DNA of 64,000 nt from Pseudomonas putida (lineage in GTDB: Bacteria > Pseudomonadota > Gammaproteobacteria > Pseudomonadales > Pseudomonadaceae), in the NCBI RefSeq assembly GCF_030159595.1, contig NZ_BSKJ01000004.1, positions 37,654 through 101,653 on the forward strand, written 5' to 3'. The notes beneath the pieces are model-generated. The model searched no databases and was not told where the DNA came from. It saw nothing but the letters and a program-made list of their open reading frames with translations. The position numbers and the translations under genes are program-made. This document shows, in pieces, positions 17,906-26,853 of this stretch. Numbering within the stretch: the stretch's first letter is position 1; every line of letters starts with the position of its first letter.

Positions 17906-18715
17906 TCAGTACCGCGAGGGTGCCACGCCAAAGGCCTGCTTGAAGGCGCGGTTGAAATGGCTTTGATCGTAGAAACCGACTTCCTGAGCGACCTTGGTCA
18001 GTTCCCACTGTGTGTGGCTGAGCAGTTCGCAAGCGCGTTCCAGGCGCAGGCGAACCAGCCACGCATGGGGCGTCATGCCCACGGTCTGCTTGAACATCTT
18101 CAAGAACTGGAAGCGCTCAAGGCCGCACAACGCGGCCAGTTCCAGCAAGGTGATCTTTTCTGCCAGGTGGGCGTTGCAGTGCTCTGTCACCCTGCGCCAT
18201 TGCAGCGGTGAGAGGGTACCTTTGACGAACTGCTGCTTGACCATGCGGGTTTCGGTGAACAAGCGGCCCAGCAACGTCAGCCATTGCGACTCGACGAACA
18301 AGGGCGACGCGGGCAAGCCCTGGGCCAGGGTGCTGTGCAGGTTAGCCAGTTCCGCGGACAGCCTGGGGTTTTGCAACAGCGCGCCGCCCAGTGCAGAAAA
18401 CCGGTCGTGCCCGGTCAGCGTTTCGGTGACATCCTTGAGCAGGGCTGCCGAGATGCGGAAGGTCTTGAGGGTATAAGACGCGGTATCGGCACTGACACCG
18501 TCATGGATTTCGCACGGCGGCATCAATTGAATGCTGCCAGGCGTCAGCAGCACGGATTGTCCGTTCAAGCCTTGGCGTTGCACACCCTCGGTGATCAGGC
18601 CAACGTGGTAATCGAGGTGGTAATGGCGATCAAAGCGAAAACTGGAAAACCGCCCCTCGCTGAGCACCAGGCCAGGGATTTCGCTATTGCGCTTGTAATC
18701 TACATGGTCTGCCAC
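17906..18715 (-). CDS. AraC-family transcriptional regulator
   Basis: About 269 residues from the GTG at 18715, which has GGAGG 5 bases upstream; an in-frame extension to 18793 is possible but looks non-native. The N-terminal half is a cupin-like AraC sensor (FDRHYHLDYHVGLITEG, then LLTPGSIQLMPPCEIHDG). The C-terminal hundred residues contain two HTHs: ITLLELAALCGLERFQFLKM and LTKVAQEVGFYDQSHFNRAF. Its position upstream of alaX and lysE on the same strand suggests it controls them in answer to an amino acid, but this is inference. Confidence 0.85.
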   Translation of the reverse strand: MADHVDYKRNSEIPGLVLSEGRFSSFRFDRHYHLDYHVGLITEGVQRQGLNGQSVLLTPGSIQLMPPCEIHDGVSADTASYTLKTFRISAALLKDVTETLTGHDRFSALGGALLQNPRLSAELANLHSTLAQGLPASPLFVESQWLTLLGRLFTETRMVKQQFVKGTLSPLQWRRVTEHCNAHLAEKITLLELAALCGLERFQFLKMFKQTVGMTPHAWLVRLRLERACELLSHTQWELTKVAQEVGFYDQSHFNRAFKQAFGVAPSRY

Positions 18716-18978
18716 CAGCCCCTCCCGAACGGCCTTTGCCTGCCAAGCCCTCGCACAACCAAGGCGTGAGCCTGATTTTAATCCCGATGGCATTCAGGGC
18801 GTGAGCAAAGTTTTTACAGGAGGGGCGCGCGCAGCGGGCGCGGCGGCTGCTCGTGGGCGCCATGGCGACGCGGGAGCGGGGTCAAAGGTGCGTGGGTAAA
18901 TCGCGTAGAATGCGTCTTGAGCGGTAATGGGTGCGGTACCGTGAGCAAAACAGACAACAACCAATGGAAAGGTGCGTA

Positions 18979-19539
18979 ATGAGTGGTGCTCTGATTGATG
19001 CAAGCCAGGCGACGTTGCTGGTTGTCGATGTGCAGGAAAAACTGGTGGGTGCCATGCATGAGGCCGAACGCCTCACCGCACGGGTCGAGTGGCTGGTGGC
19101 AGCCTGTGCACGGCTGGCATTGCCTGTGGTGTTTTCCGAGCAGTACCCCAAAGGCCTTGGCCCGACCCTGGCGCGGCTGAAAGACGTGTGCGCCTCGGCG
19201 CCGGTGGTGGAGAAGTTGCATTTTTCCTGCGTACCCGCCGAGTGCCTGCCGCCTTCGTTGATGCAGCGTGAGCAGGTCATTCTCTGTGGAATCGAAAGCC
19301 ATGTGTGCGTGCTTCAGACCGCGCTCGACCTGCTGGCCGCCGGCAAGCAGGTGTTCGTGGTCGCCGACGCCACGTCAAGCCGCACCGTGGAGAACCACCT
19401 CGCGGCACTCCAGCGCATGGCGGCGGCGGGTATTCAGGTCGTCACGCGTGAAATGGTCGTGTTCGAATTGTTGCGTAGCGCAAGCCACGAACAGTTTCGG
19501 GACATCAGCAAGGCCTTCCTGGCGGGCGAGCAGCCCTAA
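18979..19539 (+). CDS. Isochorismatase-family cysteine hydrolase
   Basis: A 187-residue protein with the complete catalytic triad of the family: Asp17 (LLVVDVQEKL), Lys79 (VEKLHFSC) and Cys110 (CGIESHVCVLQTA), including the cis-peptide region GIESHVC. Proteins of this size resemble YcaC/ISOC hydrolases, which cleave amides or related bonds; a true isochorismatase in siderophore synthesis is usually larger and has a carrier domain. The start at 18979 has AAGG upstream; the frame extends back to 18931 without a better start. It is divergent from the AraC gene and precedes the iron-uptake set. Confidence 0.85.
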   Translation: MSGALIDASQATLLVVDVQEKLVGAMHEAERLTARVEWLVAACARLALPVVFSEQYPKGLGPTLARLKDVCASAPVVEKLHFSCVPAECLPPSLMQREQVILCGIESHVCVLQTALDLLAAGKQVFVVADATSSRTVENHLAALQRMAAAGIQVVTREMVVFELLRSASHEQFRDISKAFLAGEQP

Positions 19540-19706
19540 CGGTTGACGGTTTTCTGACGGTGAGCCGGTTGCCCGGCTAACCGGCGCCCACCGATAGCCC
19601 TGCGGCTGTTTGCTGAGGCTGTGCGTGAGTGGGCGCGCCAGCAGCACGGGTAGCCTGCCTGCATGCCTTGTGATCGGTTGCGGTAATGCCAATCTAACGG
19701 CATCAT

Positions 19707-19729
19707 TTGCTAATAGTTCCCATTAGCAA
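19707..19729 (+). promoter_or_regulatory. Putative Fur box upstream of the ECF sigma gene
   Basis: A perfect inverted repeat, TTGCTAAT-N7-ATTAGCAA. Its central 19 bases match the classical Fur consensus at 13 of 19 positions on the minus strand. It ends 7 bases before the sigma start codon, so Fur-iron could block the promoter or ribosome access. Confidence 0.55.
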
Positions 19730-19736
19730 GTTAGCC

Positions 19737-20261
19737 ATGTCTTACGCGCCTCCCGATAATCAGTCCCTCGCGCTACGCAACCGCATCCTGCAGCAGATGT
19801 TCGGCGACCACCATGACTGGCTGCTGCAGCGCCTGCGCGCACGCCTGGGCTGCAGCCATGACGCGGCCGACATGGCGTCGGAGACGTTTGCGCAAGTGGT
19901 GAAATTGCCCGACCCACAGGGCATCCACGAACCGCGCGCCTTGCTCACCACCATTGCCAAGCGACTGGTGTTCGCCAGTTGGCGGCGGCGTGACCTGGAG
20001 CGTGCCTACCTTGAAGCGCTCAGCCAGCAGGCGCCGGGTTATGAGCCATCAGCCGAAGAGCAGGTCCAGGCGCTGGAAACCCTGAGCGCCCTCGACAGCA
20101 TGCTTGAAGGTTTGTCACCGCTGGGACGCAGCGCGTTTCTGTACAGCCAGCTGGAGAGCCTCACCTATGCCGAAATCGGTGCCCGCCTGGGTATTTCGGC
20201 GCCTCGCGTGCATCAGTATGTGACCAAGGGCTTGACCTTGTGCTACCTGGCCCTGGAATAA
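19737..20261 (+). CDS. FecI-like ECF sigma factor
   Basis: A 174-residue ECF sigma factor of the iron-starvation class. Region 2 spans about residues 25-90 (DAADMASETFAQVVKLP and TTIAKRLVFASWRRRDLERA), and region 4 about 120-172 (LSPLGRSAFLYSQLESLTYA, then GARLGISAPRVHQYVTKGL). It directs RNA polymerase to the receptor gene when the FecR-like partner signals siderophore at the outer membrane. The ATG at 19737 was chosen; the frame extends to a TTG at 19707 inside the Fur box. The stop is 2 bases before the FecR-like start, so the two are translated together. Confidence 0.9.
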   Translation: MSYAPPDNQSLALRNRILQQMFGDHHDWLLQRLRARLGCSHDAADMASETFAQVVKLPDPQGIHEPRALLTTIAKRLVFASWRRRDLERAYLEALSQQAPGYEPSAEEQVQALETLSALDSMLEGLSPLGRSAFLYSQLESLTYAEIGARLGISAPRVHQYVTKGLTLCYLALE

Positions 20262-20263
20262 AC

Positions 20264-21202
20264 ATGCCCAAGACTCGACTGCCACGGGCGGTGGCCGAGG
20301 CCATCGACTGGCTGGCGCTCCACCGTTCAGGGGCCATGAGCGATGCAGATCGCCAGCGTTTCCAGCAATGGCTGAGCCTTGACCCGGACCACGCCGTGGC
20401 CTGGCAGCGCCTTGAACAGCGCCTGGGCATGGCGTTCGCCGATATGCCGCCACTGGCGCGTCAGGTGCTCAGCACCGAGTCCGGCAGCCGGCGCCGGCTT
20501 TTGCGCGGTGCATTGGCGGTCGCTGGGGTAGGTGCGGGTAGCTGGTGGTTGCAGCGCCTTGGCCTGTTGCCCGTTCCGGGGAGCGACTTGCAGACCGGCT
20601 TGGCCGAGCGCAAGCCGTTCACCCTGGAGGACGGCAGCCACGTTGTGCTCAATGCCCAGAGCCGTGCGGACATTGCCTTTACGGCCCACTCACGCACGCT
20701 TTTCCTGCGTGAGGGGGCGCTGAGCATTCAGGTTGCCGCCGACCCGCAGCGGCCGCTGATCGTTGTCACGGCCTTTGGCGAGGTGCGCGCCTTGGGCACA
20801 CGCTTTACCGTCAACCAGCGTGACCAGGCTGCCGACGTTTGGGTACAGGAATCGCGGGTACAACTGCAGGCGCCAAACGGCGCCCGTCTGGAACTGGGCA
20901 GTGGTCAGGGTGCCGTACTGTCCAACGCGGGGATCCGTGCGCTGGATCCTTCCCGGGCCGGCGAGGGTACTTGGGAAGACGGCTATCTGGAGATTCACGA
21001 CCAGCCGCTGAGTGCCGTAATCGATGCCCTGCGTCCCTATCACCGTGGCGTGTTGCGTATCAGCCCTGACGCTGCGGCATTGCGGGTATCGGGCGTGTTT
21101 GCGCTGGATGACAGCGGGCAAGCCTTGCGCACGCTACAAGAAACCTTGCCTGTACACGTCGAGCAACGCTTCGGTTGGTGGACCCAGGTGAGCCTTCACT
21201 GA
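20264..21202 (+). CDS. FecR-like anti-sigma/sigma regulator
   Basis: A 312-residue inner-membrane sensor. The N-terminal cytoplasmic anti-sigma part (AIDWLALHRSGAMSDADRQR and DPDHAVAWQRLE) is followed by a transmembrane helix (about residues 79-92, ALAVAGVGAGSWWLQ) and the periplasmic FecR domain (LEDGSHVVLNAQSRADI, ALGTRFTV). The C-terminal domain (ALRVSGVFALDDSGQALRTL) resembles the secretin/TonB short N-terminal fold. It relays the receptor's ligand-bound state to the upstream sigma factor. It lies directly between the sigma and receptor genes. Confidence 0.9.
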   Translation: MPKTRLPRAVAEAIDWLALHRSGAMSDADRQRFQQWLSLDPDHAVAWQRLEQRLGMAFADMPPLARQVLSTESGSRRRLLRGALAVAGVGAGSWWLQRLGLLPVPGSDLQTGLAERKPFTLEDGSHVVLNAQSRADIAFTAHSRTLFLREGALSIQVAADPQRPLIVVTAFGEVRALGTRFTVNQRDQAADVWVQESRVQLQAPNGARLELGSGQGAVLSNAGIRALDPSRAGEGTWEDGYLEIHDQPLSAVIDALRPYHRGVLRISPDAAALRVSGVFALDDSGQALRTLQETLPVHVEQRFGWWTQVSLH

Positions 21203-21281
21203 TTTTTTTTCATCCCCCCCTTAATAACAGAGCCACTCGCGTCACATAGCTGGCATCGACCACCTTCCGGGACCGCTGCCC

Positions 21282-23681
21282 ATGTACCGAACACACCGTT
21301 TCAGCCTGACACCTCTGGCCTTCGCCCTGGCCTTGGGCGCACTGCACGCTCCCGTTAGCGCTGCGAGCGAGCCGGGTGGCCAACAGCAAGTGCTTGCCTT
21401 CGACCTGCCTGCTGGCGCGCTGGATGCAACCCTGACCGCTATCGCTCGGCAGAGCGGGCGCAGCATTTCTTATGACGCCTCGCTCACTCGCGGCCTGACG
21501 GTACCTGCACTGCGTGGCCGTTTCAGTACCGAGCAAGCCTTGCATCAAGCCCTGCAAGGCACCGCATTGCAGTTGAACGTCACGCCCGGCGGCGCACTGA
21601 GCGTCGAGCCGCGCGCAAGCGATGCTTTGCACCTCAGTGCCATCAATGTGTCTGGCCAGGCGTACGAGCAGGATGCCTGGGGGCCGGCCTACAGCAAGGT
21701 CGCCCGGCGCAGCGCGACCATGAGCAAGACCGATACACCGCTGCTGGAGATACCCCAGTCGGTGTCGGTGATCACGCGCGAGGAGATGGTGTCGCGCCAG
21801 CACGACAGCCTGGCGGATGTACTTGGCTATACCGCCGGTGTGGTCACCCAGCCCAATGGCTACAGTCGTGTGGCCGACGACTACCGGCTGCGTGGCTTCG
21901 ACATCGGCCCACGCACCGGAAGCGTGTTGCGCGACGGCATGAAGATGCAAAGCACACAGTTCGAAGGTGGCCAGGAGCCCTATGGCCTGGAGCGCGTCGA
22001 GGTGCTCAAAGGCGCTTCGTCTGTGCTGTATGGCCAACTGGCACCGGGTGGTTTGATCAACACCATCAGCAAGCGGCCGACCCTCACCCCGCTGCACGCG
22101 CTCAACCTGGAATATGGAAACCATCAGCGCCGGCAGATATCCACCGACCACAGCGGCGCGCTGGATGACCAGGGGCGCTTCAGTTACCGCTTGACCGCGC
22201 TGGTGCGCGACAGTGGTACGCAGTTTGACGAGATCGATGACGACAAGCAGTACATCGCGCCCGCGCTGGCCTGGCAAGTGGACGACGACACTCGCCTGAC
22301 GCTGCTGGCCAGCCACCAGCGCACGCAAACCACGCTGACCCCGCCCATCCGCTACGACCTGACCACCTTCAGCGACACGCCGGGCTACAAAGTGCCGTAT
22401 GGCCTGTTTCCCGGCGAGCCAGACTTCGACAAGTACGATGGCACCCTGCAGACGTTCGGCTACCTGCTGGAAAGCCGCCTGGGCGATAGCCTGCAATTGC
22501 ACCACGCCACCCGTTATTTCGAATCGCGCAGCGACTATGACTACATCACCCTGAACAACAGCCGGGTCACCGGGGCGAACCTGAACAACCTGACCCGCAG
22601 CTACAACGCCCGTGAGGACATTTCCACCGGTTGGACCAGTGACAGCAACCTGACCCTCCAGCTTGCCCATGGCAACTGGCAACACACGCTGCTCGGCGGC
22701 ATCGATTACTACCGCAAGACCTACGACAGCCACCGGCACAGCGGCAGTGCGCCGACCCTGGACCTGGCCAATCCGGTTTACGGCAACTTGCCGACGGTGA
22801 ACACCGCGATCGACAGCGGCTCGGACTTGCACAGCACGCAGATGGGTATCTACCTGCAAGAGCAGGCCACGTTTGACGAGCGTTGGGTGGTCATGCTGGG
22901 GATGCGCCAGGACTGGGCCGAAAACAACACACGCAACTACCGCGACGGTTCGCGCAGCACGGTTACCGACCACAAGACCACCGGCCGGGTTGGCCTGGTG
23001 TACCTGGCAGACAATGGCTGGGCGCCCTATGTCAGCTACAGCCAGTCGTTCTTGCCCTCCGCAGGCACTGACAGCAATGGCGACACCTTCGAACCCACCG
23101 AAGGCGAGCAGTACGAGATCGGTGTGCGCTATCAGCCTGCCGACCGCGAGTTACTGATCAGCGCTGCGGTGTATCAACTGACCCAGCGCAATGTGTTGAC
23201 CTCGATCGCTGGCTCCGACTTCGACGAACAAACCGGCAAGGAACGCAGCACGGGCTTCGAGCTGGAAACCAAGGCGCAGCTGACGCCCGACCTGGCGATG
23301 AATGCCTCCTATGCCTATACCGATGCGCACATCATTTCCGATAACGACAAGGCACTCGAAGGCTCGCGCATCGAAGGCACGCCGTACCACAGTGCCGCCT
23401 TGTGGCTGGACTACCGGTTGAGCTGGCTGGGGCTGCCCGACGTCAGCGTGGGCGCTGGCGCCCGCTACAACGGCACGACACACACCGTGCCGAGCGTGAG
23501 CGACCGAAAGATCCCGGCCTATACCCTGTTCGATGCCCGCGTCACCTACCAGGTGAATGACCAATGGCAGGTGAGTGCTCGCGCCCAGAACCTGGCCAAC
23601 GAGCGTTACCTGTATTGCGCCAACTCATGCCGCTATGGCGATGAACGCAGCGTGGTCGGCGCACTGAGTTACAACTGGTAG
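21282..23681 (+). CDS. TonB-dependent ferric-siderophore receptor with signalling (STN) domain
   Basis: A 799-residue outer-membrane receptor with a signal peptide (about 1-27). A secretin/TonB N-terminal signalling domain (about 38-105, LAFDLPAGALDATLTAIARQ) marks it as a transducer for the FecI/FecR pair. The plug includes LEIPQSVSVITREEM, DYRLRGFDIGPRTGSVLRDG and VEVLKGASSVLYGQLAPGG. The 22-strand barrel ends with a terminal Trp. The last segment (RYLYCANSCRYGDERSVVG) has the cysteine pair seen in FhuA/FoxA-like hydroxamate siderophore receptors, so ferrichrome or ferrioxamine is a reasonable but unproven ligand. No siderophore synthesis genes are nearby, suggesting a xenosiderophore receptor. 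Confidence 0.9.
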   Translation: MYRTHRFSLTPLAFALALGALHAPVSAASEPGGQQQVLAFDLPAGALDATLTAIARQSGRSISYDASLTRGLTVPALRGRFSTEQALHQALQGTALQLNVTPGGALSVEPRASDALHLSAINVSGQAYEQDAWGPAYSKVARRSATMSKTDTPLLEIPQSVSVITREEMVSRQHDSLADVLGYTAGVVTQPNGYSRVADDYRLRGFDIGPRTGSVLRDGMKMQSTQFEGGQEPYGLERVEVLKGASSVLYGQLAPGGLINTISKRPTLTPLHALNLEYGNHQRRQISTDHSGALDDQGRFSYRLTALVRDSGTQFDEIDDDKQYIAPALAWQVDDDTRLTLLASHQRTQTTLTPPIRYDLTTFSDTPGYKVPYGLFPGEPDFDKYDGTLQTFGYLLESRLGDSLQLHHATRYFESRSDYDYITLNNSRVTGANLNNLTRSYNAREDISTGWTSDSNLTLQLAHGNWQHTLLGGIDYYRKTYDSHRHSGSAPTLDLANPVYGNLPTVNTAIDSGSDLHSTQMGIYLQEQATFDERWVVMLGMRQDWAENNTRNYRDGSRSTVTDHKTTGRVGLVYLADNGWAPYVSYSQSFLPSAGTDSNGDTFEPTEGEQYEIGVRYQPADRELLISAAVYQLTQRNVLTSIAGSDFDEQTGKERSTGFELETKAQLTPDLAMNASYAYTDAHIISDNDKALEGSRIEGTPYHSAALWLDYRLSWLGLPDVSVGAGARYNGTTHTVPSVSDRKIPAYTLFDARVTYQVNDQWQVSARAQNLANERYLYCANSCRYGDERSVVGALSYNW

Positions 23682-23727
23682 CGGTGTTGCTGGCCAGACA
23701 CGCTCGGGGTGGCCGCCTGGCGCGCGA

Positions 23728-24735
23728 TCAGAAGCCTTCCAGTACAATCTTGCCGCGCGCTTTTCCGCTTTCCAGCATGGCGTGGGCGCGCTTGAGATGC
23801 TCGGCGTTGATCGTACCGTAGTGCTCGCCGAGGGTGGTCTTGAGCACGCCACTGTCGACCAGTTGCGAAACGCGATCGAGCAGTTGGTGCTGCTTGATCA
23901 TGTCCTCGGTCTTGTACAAGGAGCGCGTGAACATGAGCTCCCAGTGCAGTGAAAGTGATTTGCGCTTGAGCGGCATGACATCCAGCTGCGCCGGGTCGTC
24001 GATCAACGCAAGCTTGCCTTGTGGGCGAAGCACTTCCACCAACTGCGGAAGGTAGGTGTCGGTGTGCGTGAGGCTGATCACATAATCGACCGGGCCCAGC
24101 TTGAGCGCCTCCAGCTGAAGCGGAATCGACTCGGCGTGATCGATCACATGATGAGCGCCCAGCGCCTTGACCCACGCCTGGGTTTCGGGCCTTGAAGCTG
24201 TGCCGATGACGGTCAGTTGAGTGAGTTTGCTGGCGAGCTGGACCAGGATGGAACCCACCCCGCCACCGGCACCGATCACCAGAAGGCGCTGGCCATTGCC
24301 ACCGTTTTCTTCAACGCCCAGGCGGTCGAACAGCAGCTCCCAGGCAGTGATGGACGTGAGGGGCAGGGCCGCGGCACTGGCGTTGTCCAGGCTGCGAGGC
24401 TTGTGCCCGACAATGCGTTCATCCACCACATGAAGTTCGCTGTAGCTACCCGGGCGGTCAATGGCACCGGCGTAGAACACTTCATCGCCCGGTTGGAACA
24501 ATGTGACCTCTGGCCCGACCTCGCGGACAACGCCGACAGCGTCCCAGCCGAGCACTTGTGGCTGGTCACCGCCGCGGCTTGCACGGATTTTCGTATCGAC
24601 CGGGTTGACGGCAATGGCCCTGACTTCGACAAGCAGGTCCCGGGCACCGGGTTTTGGGGTGGGCAGTTCCGCGTCGTACAGCGACTGTGGGGCGTGGATC
24701 GGCAAACCAGGTTGGGTGTAAACGACGGCCTTCAT
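23728..24735 (-). CDS. Quinone-oxidoreductase-like medium-chain dehydrogenase (ZADH family)
   Basis: A 335-residue MDR-superfamily protein. The ATG at 24735 is preceded by AGAGG and gives the normal N-terminus MKAVVYTQPGLP. The NAD(P)H-binding fold is VIGAGGGVGSILVQLASKL (about residues 157-175). Other family marks are LLVEVRAIAVNPVDTKIR and VLGWDAVGVVREVGPEV. The catalytic and structural zinc ligands of true alcohol dehydrogenases are missing, so it is best seen as an NADPH:quinone or enone reductase. It lies on the same strand as the SDR gene, 135 bases downstream of it. The substrate is unknown. Confidence 0.87.
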   Translation of the reverse strand: MKAVVYTQPGLPIHAPQSLYDAELPTPKPGARDLLVEVRAIAVNPVDTKIRASRGGDQPQVLGWDAVGVVREVGPEVTLFQPGDEVFYAGAIDRPGSYSELHVVDERIVGHKPRSLDNASAAALPLTSITAWELLFDRLGVEENGGNGQRLLVIGAGGGVGSILVQLASKLTQLTVIGTASRPETQAWVKALGAHHVIDHAESIPLQLEALKLGPVDYVISLTHTDTYLPQLVEVLRPQGKLALIDDPAQLDVMPLKRKSLSLHWELMFTRSLYKTEDMIKQHQLLDRVSQLVDSGVLKTTLGEHYGTINAEHLKRAHAMLESGKARGKIVLEGF

Positions 24736-24870
24736 TGGCGCTACCTCTAGGGTGGTCGAAAAGTGCATCCAGACTATGCGTTTCGATTTACTCAAAAAAT
24801 AGCCTGAATGCAGTAAGACTTTCTCGTTTTCAATGAAAATGAACGGTGAGGCCTGGCCTCATGCTGGTCA

Positions 24871-25665
24871 CTAGGCCCTGTAGCGGGGCGCGAGCTGGTT
24901 GCTGGACAGTTGGCCGAACAAGGACTGTCGGCTGGCTTCGTAGTGCTCGAACGCTTGCAGGTCGTGCACCGAAGGCAGTGAGATCAGCACACCCTTGTCG
25001 AAGTCCTGCAGGGCGCCGTCCACCAGGTCCTCGGCCGACATCACGATGGCGGGGTCGAGGTTTTCGAGCGGCAAGCCACCTGTCTGCCAAAGGTCTGTCG
25101 CCGTGGCCCCGGGCAGTACAGCCTGGACCTGGACGCCTTTGCCGGCCAGCTCCTTGTCAAGCGCCTGAGTGAACGCGGTGACATAGGCCTTGCTGCCGCC
25201 GTAGACGCCGTTAAGCAGTTCCGGTGCCAGGCTGACGATGGACGAAATGTTGATGACCGCGCCCTGTTTGCGCGCCACGAAGCCTGGTACAGCCGCGTAG
25301 GTGAGGCGGGTGAGGGCGGTGACGTTGAGGCTGATCATTTCGGCCATGCGCTCGACGTCACTTTCCAGCAGGCCGGTATGGGTACCAATACCCGCGTTGT
25401 TCACCAGCAGGCTGATGCTGGCGTCTTCGCGCAGTTTGCGTTCGACCTTGGCGAGGTCGGCTGCGTTGGCCAGGTCGGCCGGGAACACTTCCACGTTCTG
25501 CCGGGTTTCGCTGGTGAGCCGGGCGGCCAATGCATTGAGGCGTTCGCGGTTGCGTGCTACCAGCACCAGGTCATAGCCGCGTCGGGCCAGGTGCCCTGCG
25601 TAGATCGAACCGATGCCGGTGGAGGCGCCCGTGATGAGCGCGGTGCCTTTGAATTGCTGCGTCAT
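24871..25665 (-). CDS. Short-chain dehydrogenase/reductase
   Basis: A 264-residue classical SDR. The cofactor loop is TGASTGIG (residues 12-19), the structural motif is NNAG (89-92), and the active site has Ser141/142, Tyr155 and Lys159 (YGGSKAY). The Arg residues after the second strand (VARNRERL) suggest preference for NADPH. The ATG follows CGGAG. It is divergent from the GlxA-type regulator with 106 bases between the starts, so that regulator is its probable controller. The substrate is not apparent. Confidence 0.9.
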   Translation of the reverse strand: MTQQFKGTALITGASTGIGSIYAGHLARRGYDLVLVARNRERLNALAARLTSETRQNVEVFPADLANAADLAKVERKLREDASISLLVNNAGIGTHTGLLESDVERMAEMISLNVTALTRLTYAAVPGFVARKQGAVINISSIVSLAPELLNGVYGGSKAYVTAFTQALDKELAGKGVQVQAVLPGATATDLWQTGGLPLENLDPAIVMSAEDLVDGALQDFDKGVLISLPSVHDLQAFEHYEASRQSLFGQLSSNQLAPRYRA

Positions 25666-25771
25666 GGTGATGCTCCGGGGTTTGGGTGTGGAGCCATCAT
25701 GCAGAATGTGTTATGTGTCTTAAACGACGTATAGGGTACGCTTTCAGGACATTTCAAAGAGGGGCCCCACA

Positions 25772-26722
25772 ATGCACCGAGTCGGCTACCTGATACCCGA
25801 AGGCTTCCAGGTCATGTCCCTGGCGACGCAAACCGTGTTCGAGTTCGCCAACATCGTGGCAGGCGAAGCGGTTTACAGAATCCAGAATTTCTCCATTGGG
25901 GGTGGCACGGTACGCTCCTCCTTGGGGATGCATATCGACACTTTACCCTTGGGCGCGCCGGGCCTGGCCGACACATGGATGGTCACCGGCACTCTGACAC
26001 CGCTGACGCCTCCCAGCGGAGAAGTGCTGGCCAGCGTGCGTGGCTTCGTCGACGCTGCGCGCCGTACCGCAGGCCTTTGTACCGGCTGTTTCGTGTTGGC
26101 GCAGGCCGGCGTGCTGGATGGCCGTCGCGCCACCACCCACTGGGCCTATGCGAACAAGCTGCGTGAGTTGCACCCGAAAATCGACGTCGAGGAAGACCGG
26201 ATTTTCATTGTCGATGGGCCGATATGGACGTCTGCCGGCATGACTGCCGCCCTGGACATGGCGCTCGGCATGGTGGAAAAAGACCTGGGCACCGAAATGG
26301 CCAGGTCGGTGGCGCACAAGATGGTCATGCACCAGCGGCGATCTGGCGGGCAGTCGCAACATTCCGAGCTTTTAATGCTCTCGCCCAAGTCGGACCGTAT
26401 CCAGAGCGCGCTGGATTACGCCCGCAAACACCTCAACCGCCCACTGAGCGTGGAAGAGCTTGCCGACGTGGTACACCTCAGCCCGCGGCAATTCACGCGT
26501 GTATTCACCGCCGAGACCGGGCAATCACCGGCCAAGGCCGTCGAGAGCCTGCGCCTGGAAGCGGCCCGGCTGATGATCGAGCAGAGCCGGCACAGCCTGG
26601 ATGTGGTGGCCAAGGAAACCGGGTTCAGGGACCGTCGGCATATGCGAGAGGTGTTCATGCGCGGGTTTGGCGTACCCCCTCAGGCCGTGCGCCGGGATGC
26701 CCGGCGGTTGTTGTCCATTTGA
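25772..26722 (+). CDS. GlxA-type AraC regulator with DJ-1/PfpI-like domain
   Basis: A 316-residue regulator. Residues 1 to about 185 form a DJ-1/PfpI-like amidotransferase fold with the nucleophile-elbow region GLCTGCFVLAQAGVLDGR. Residues about 210-316 form an AraC DNA-binding domain with two HTHs (VEELADVVHLSPRQFTRVF and LDVVAKETGFRDRRHMREVF). In such proteins the DJ-1 part is a ligand sensor rather than a protease. GAGGGG lies 7 bases before the ATG. It is divergent from the SDR gene and upstream of the indole-type gene set, so it could regulate either; a terminator-like hairpin after its stop favours the SDR. Confidence 0.88.
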   Translation: MHRVGYLIPEGFQVMSLATQTVFEFANIVAGEAVYRIQNFSIGGGTVRSSLGMHIDTLPLGAPGLADTWMVTGTLTPLTPPSGEVLASVRGFVDAARRTAGLCTGCFVLAQAGVLDGRRATTHWAYANKLRELHPKIDVEEDRIFIVDGPIWTSAGMTAALDMALGMVEKDLGTEMARSVAHKMVMHQRRSGGQSQHSELLMLSPKSDRIQSALDYARKHLNRPLSVEELADVVHLSPRQFTRVFTAETGQSPAKAVESLRLEAARLMIEQSRHSLDVVAKETGFRDRRHMREVFMRGFGVPPQAVRRDARRLLSI

Positions 26723-26729
26723 AGTTGGA

Positions 26730-26758
26730 GGCAATGCCAGCATTGCCACTCGTTTTTT
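26730..26758 (+). terminator. Probable rho-independent terminator after the GlxA-type gene
   Basis: Perfect arms GGCAATGC and GCATTGCC separated by two bases form a hairpin 7 bases after the stop codon. ACTCG and then six T residues follow. The T-run is slightly displaced, which lowers certainty. Confidence 0.55.
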
Positions 26759-26819
26759 CCGCACTCAACGGATAATTCACGCACCGCCCGGACAGCCCTT
26801 TAGCGGCAACCGCCTGAAG

Positions 26820-26849
26820 ATGTCTCCATCCCCCAGCGAATGGAGACAT
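26820..26849 (+). promoter_or_regulatory. 10-bp perfect inverted repeat covering the Shine-Dalgarno sequence of the first iif-like gene
   Basis: ATGTCTCCAT, ten spacer bases, then ATGGAGACAT. The right arm contains the GGAG that should serve as ribosome-binding site for the ATG at 26854, and overlaps the alternative ATG at 26848. In RNA the hairpin would hide the site; in DNA it could be an operator. Confidence 0.6.
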
Positions 26850-26853
26850 GACA

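Noticed and set aside
19564..19585. GCCGGTT-N8-AACCGGC hairpin after the isochorismatase-like gene as a terminator
   Set aside because: The stem is good but no T-run follows on either side.
21210..22973. A 587-codon minus-strand frame over the TonB receptor
   Set aside because: The receptor frame has full family features; the antisense frame has none.
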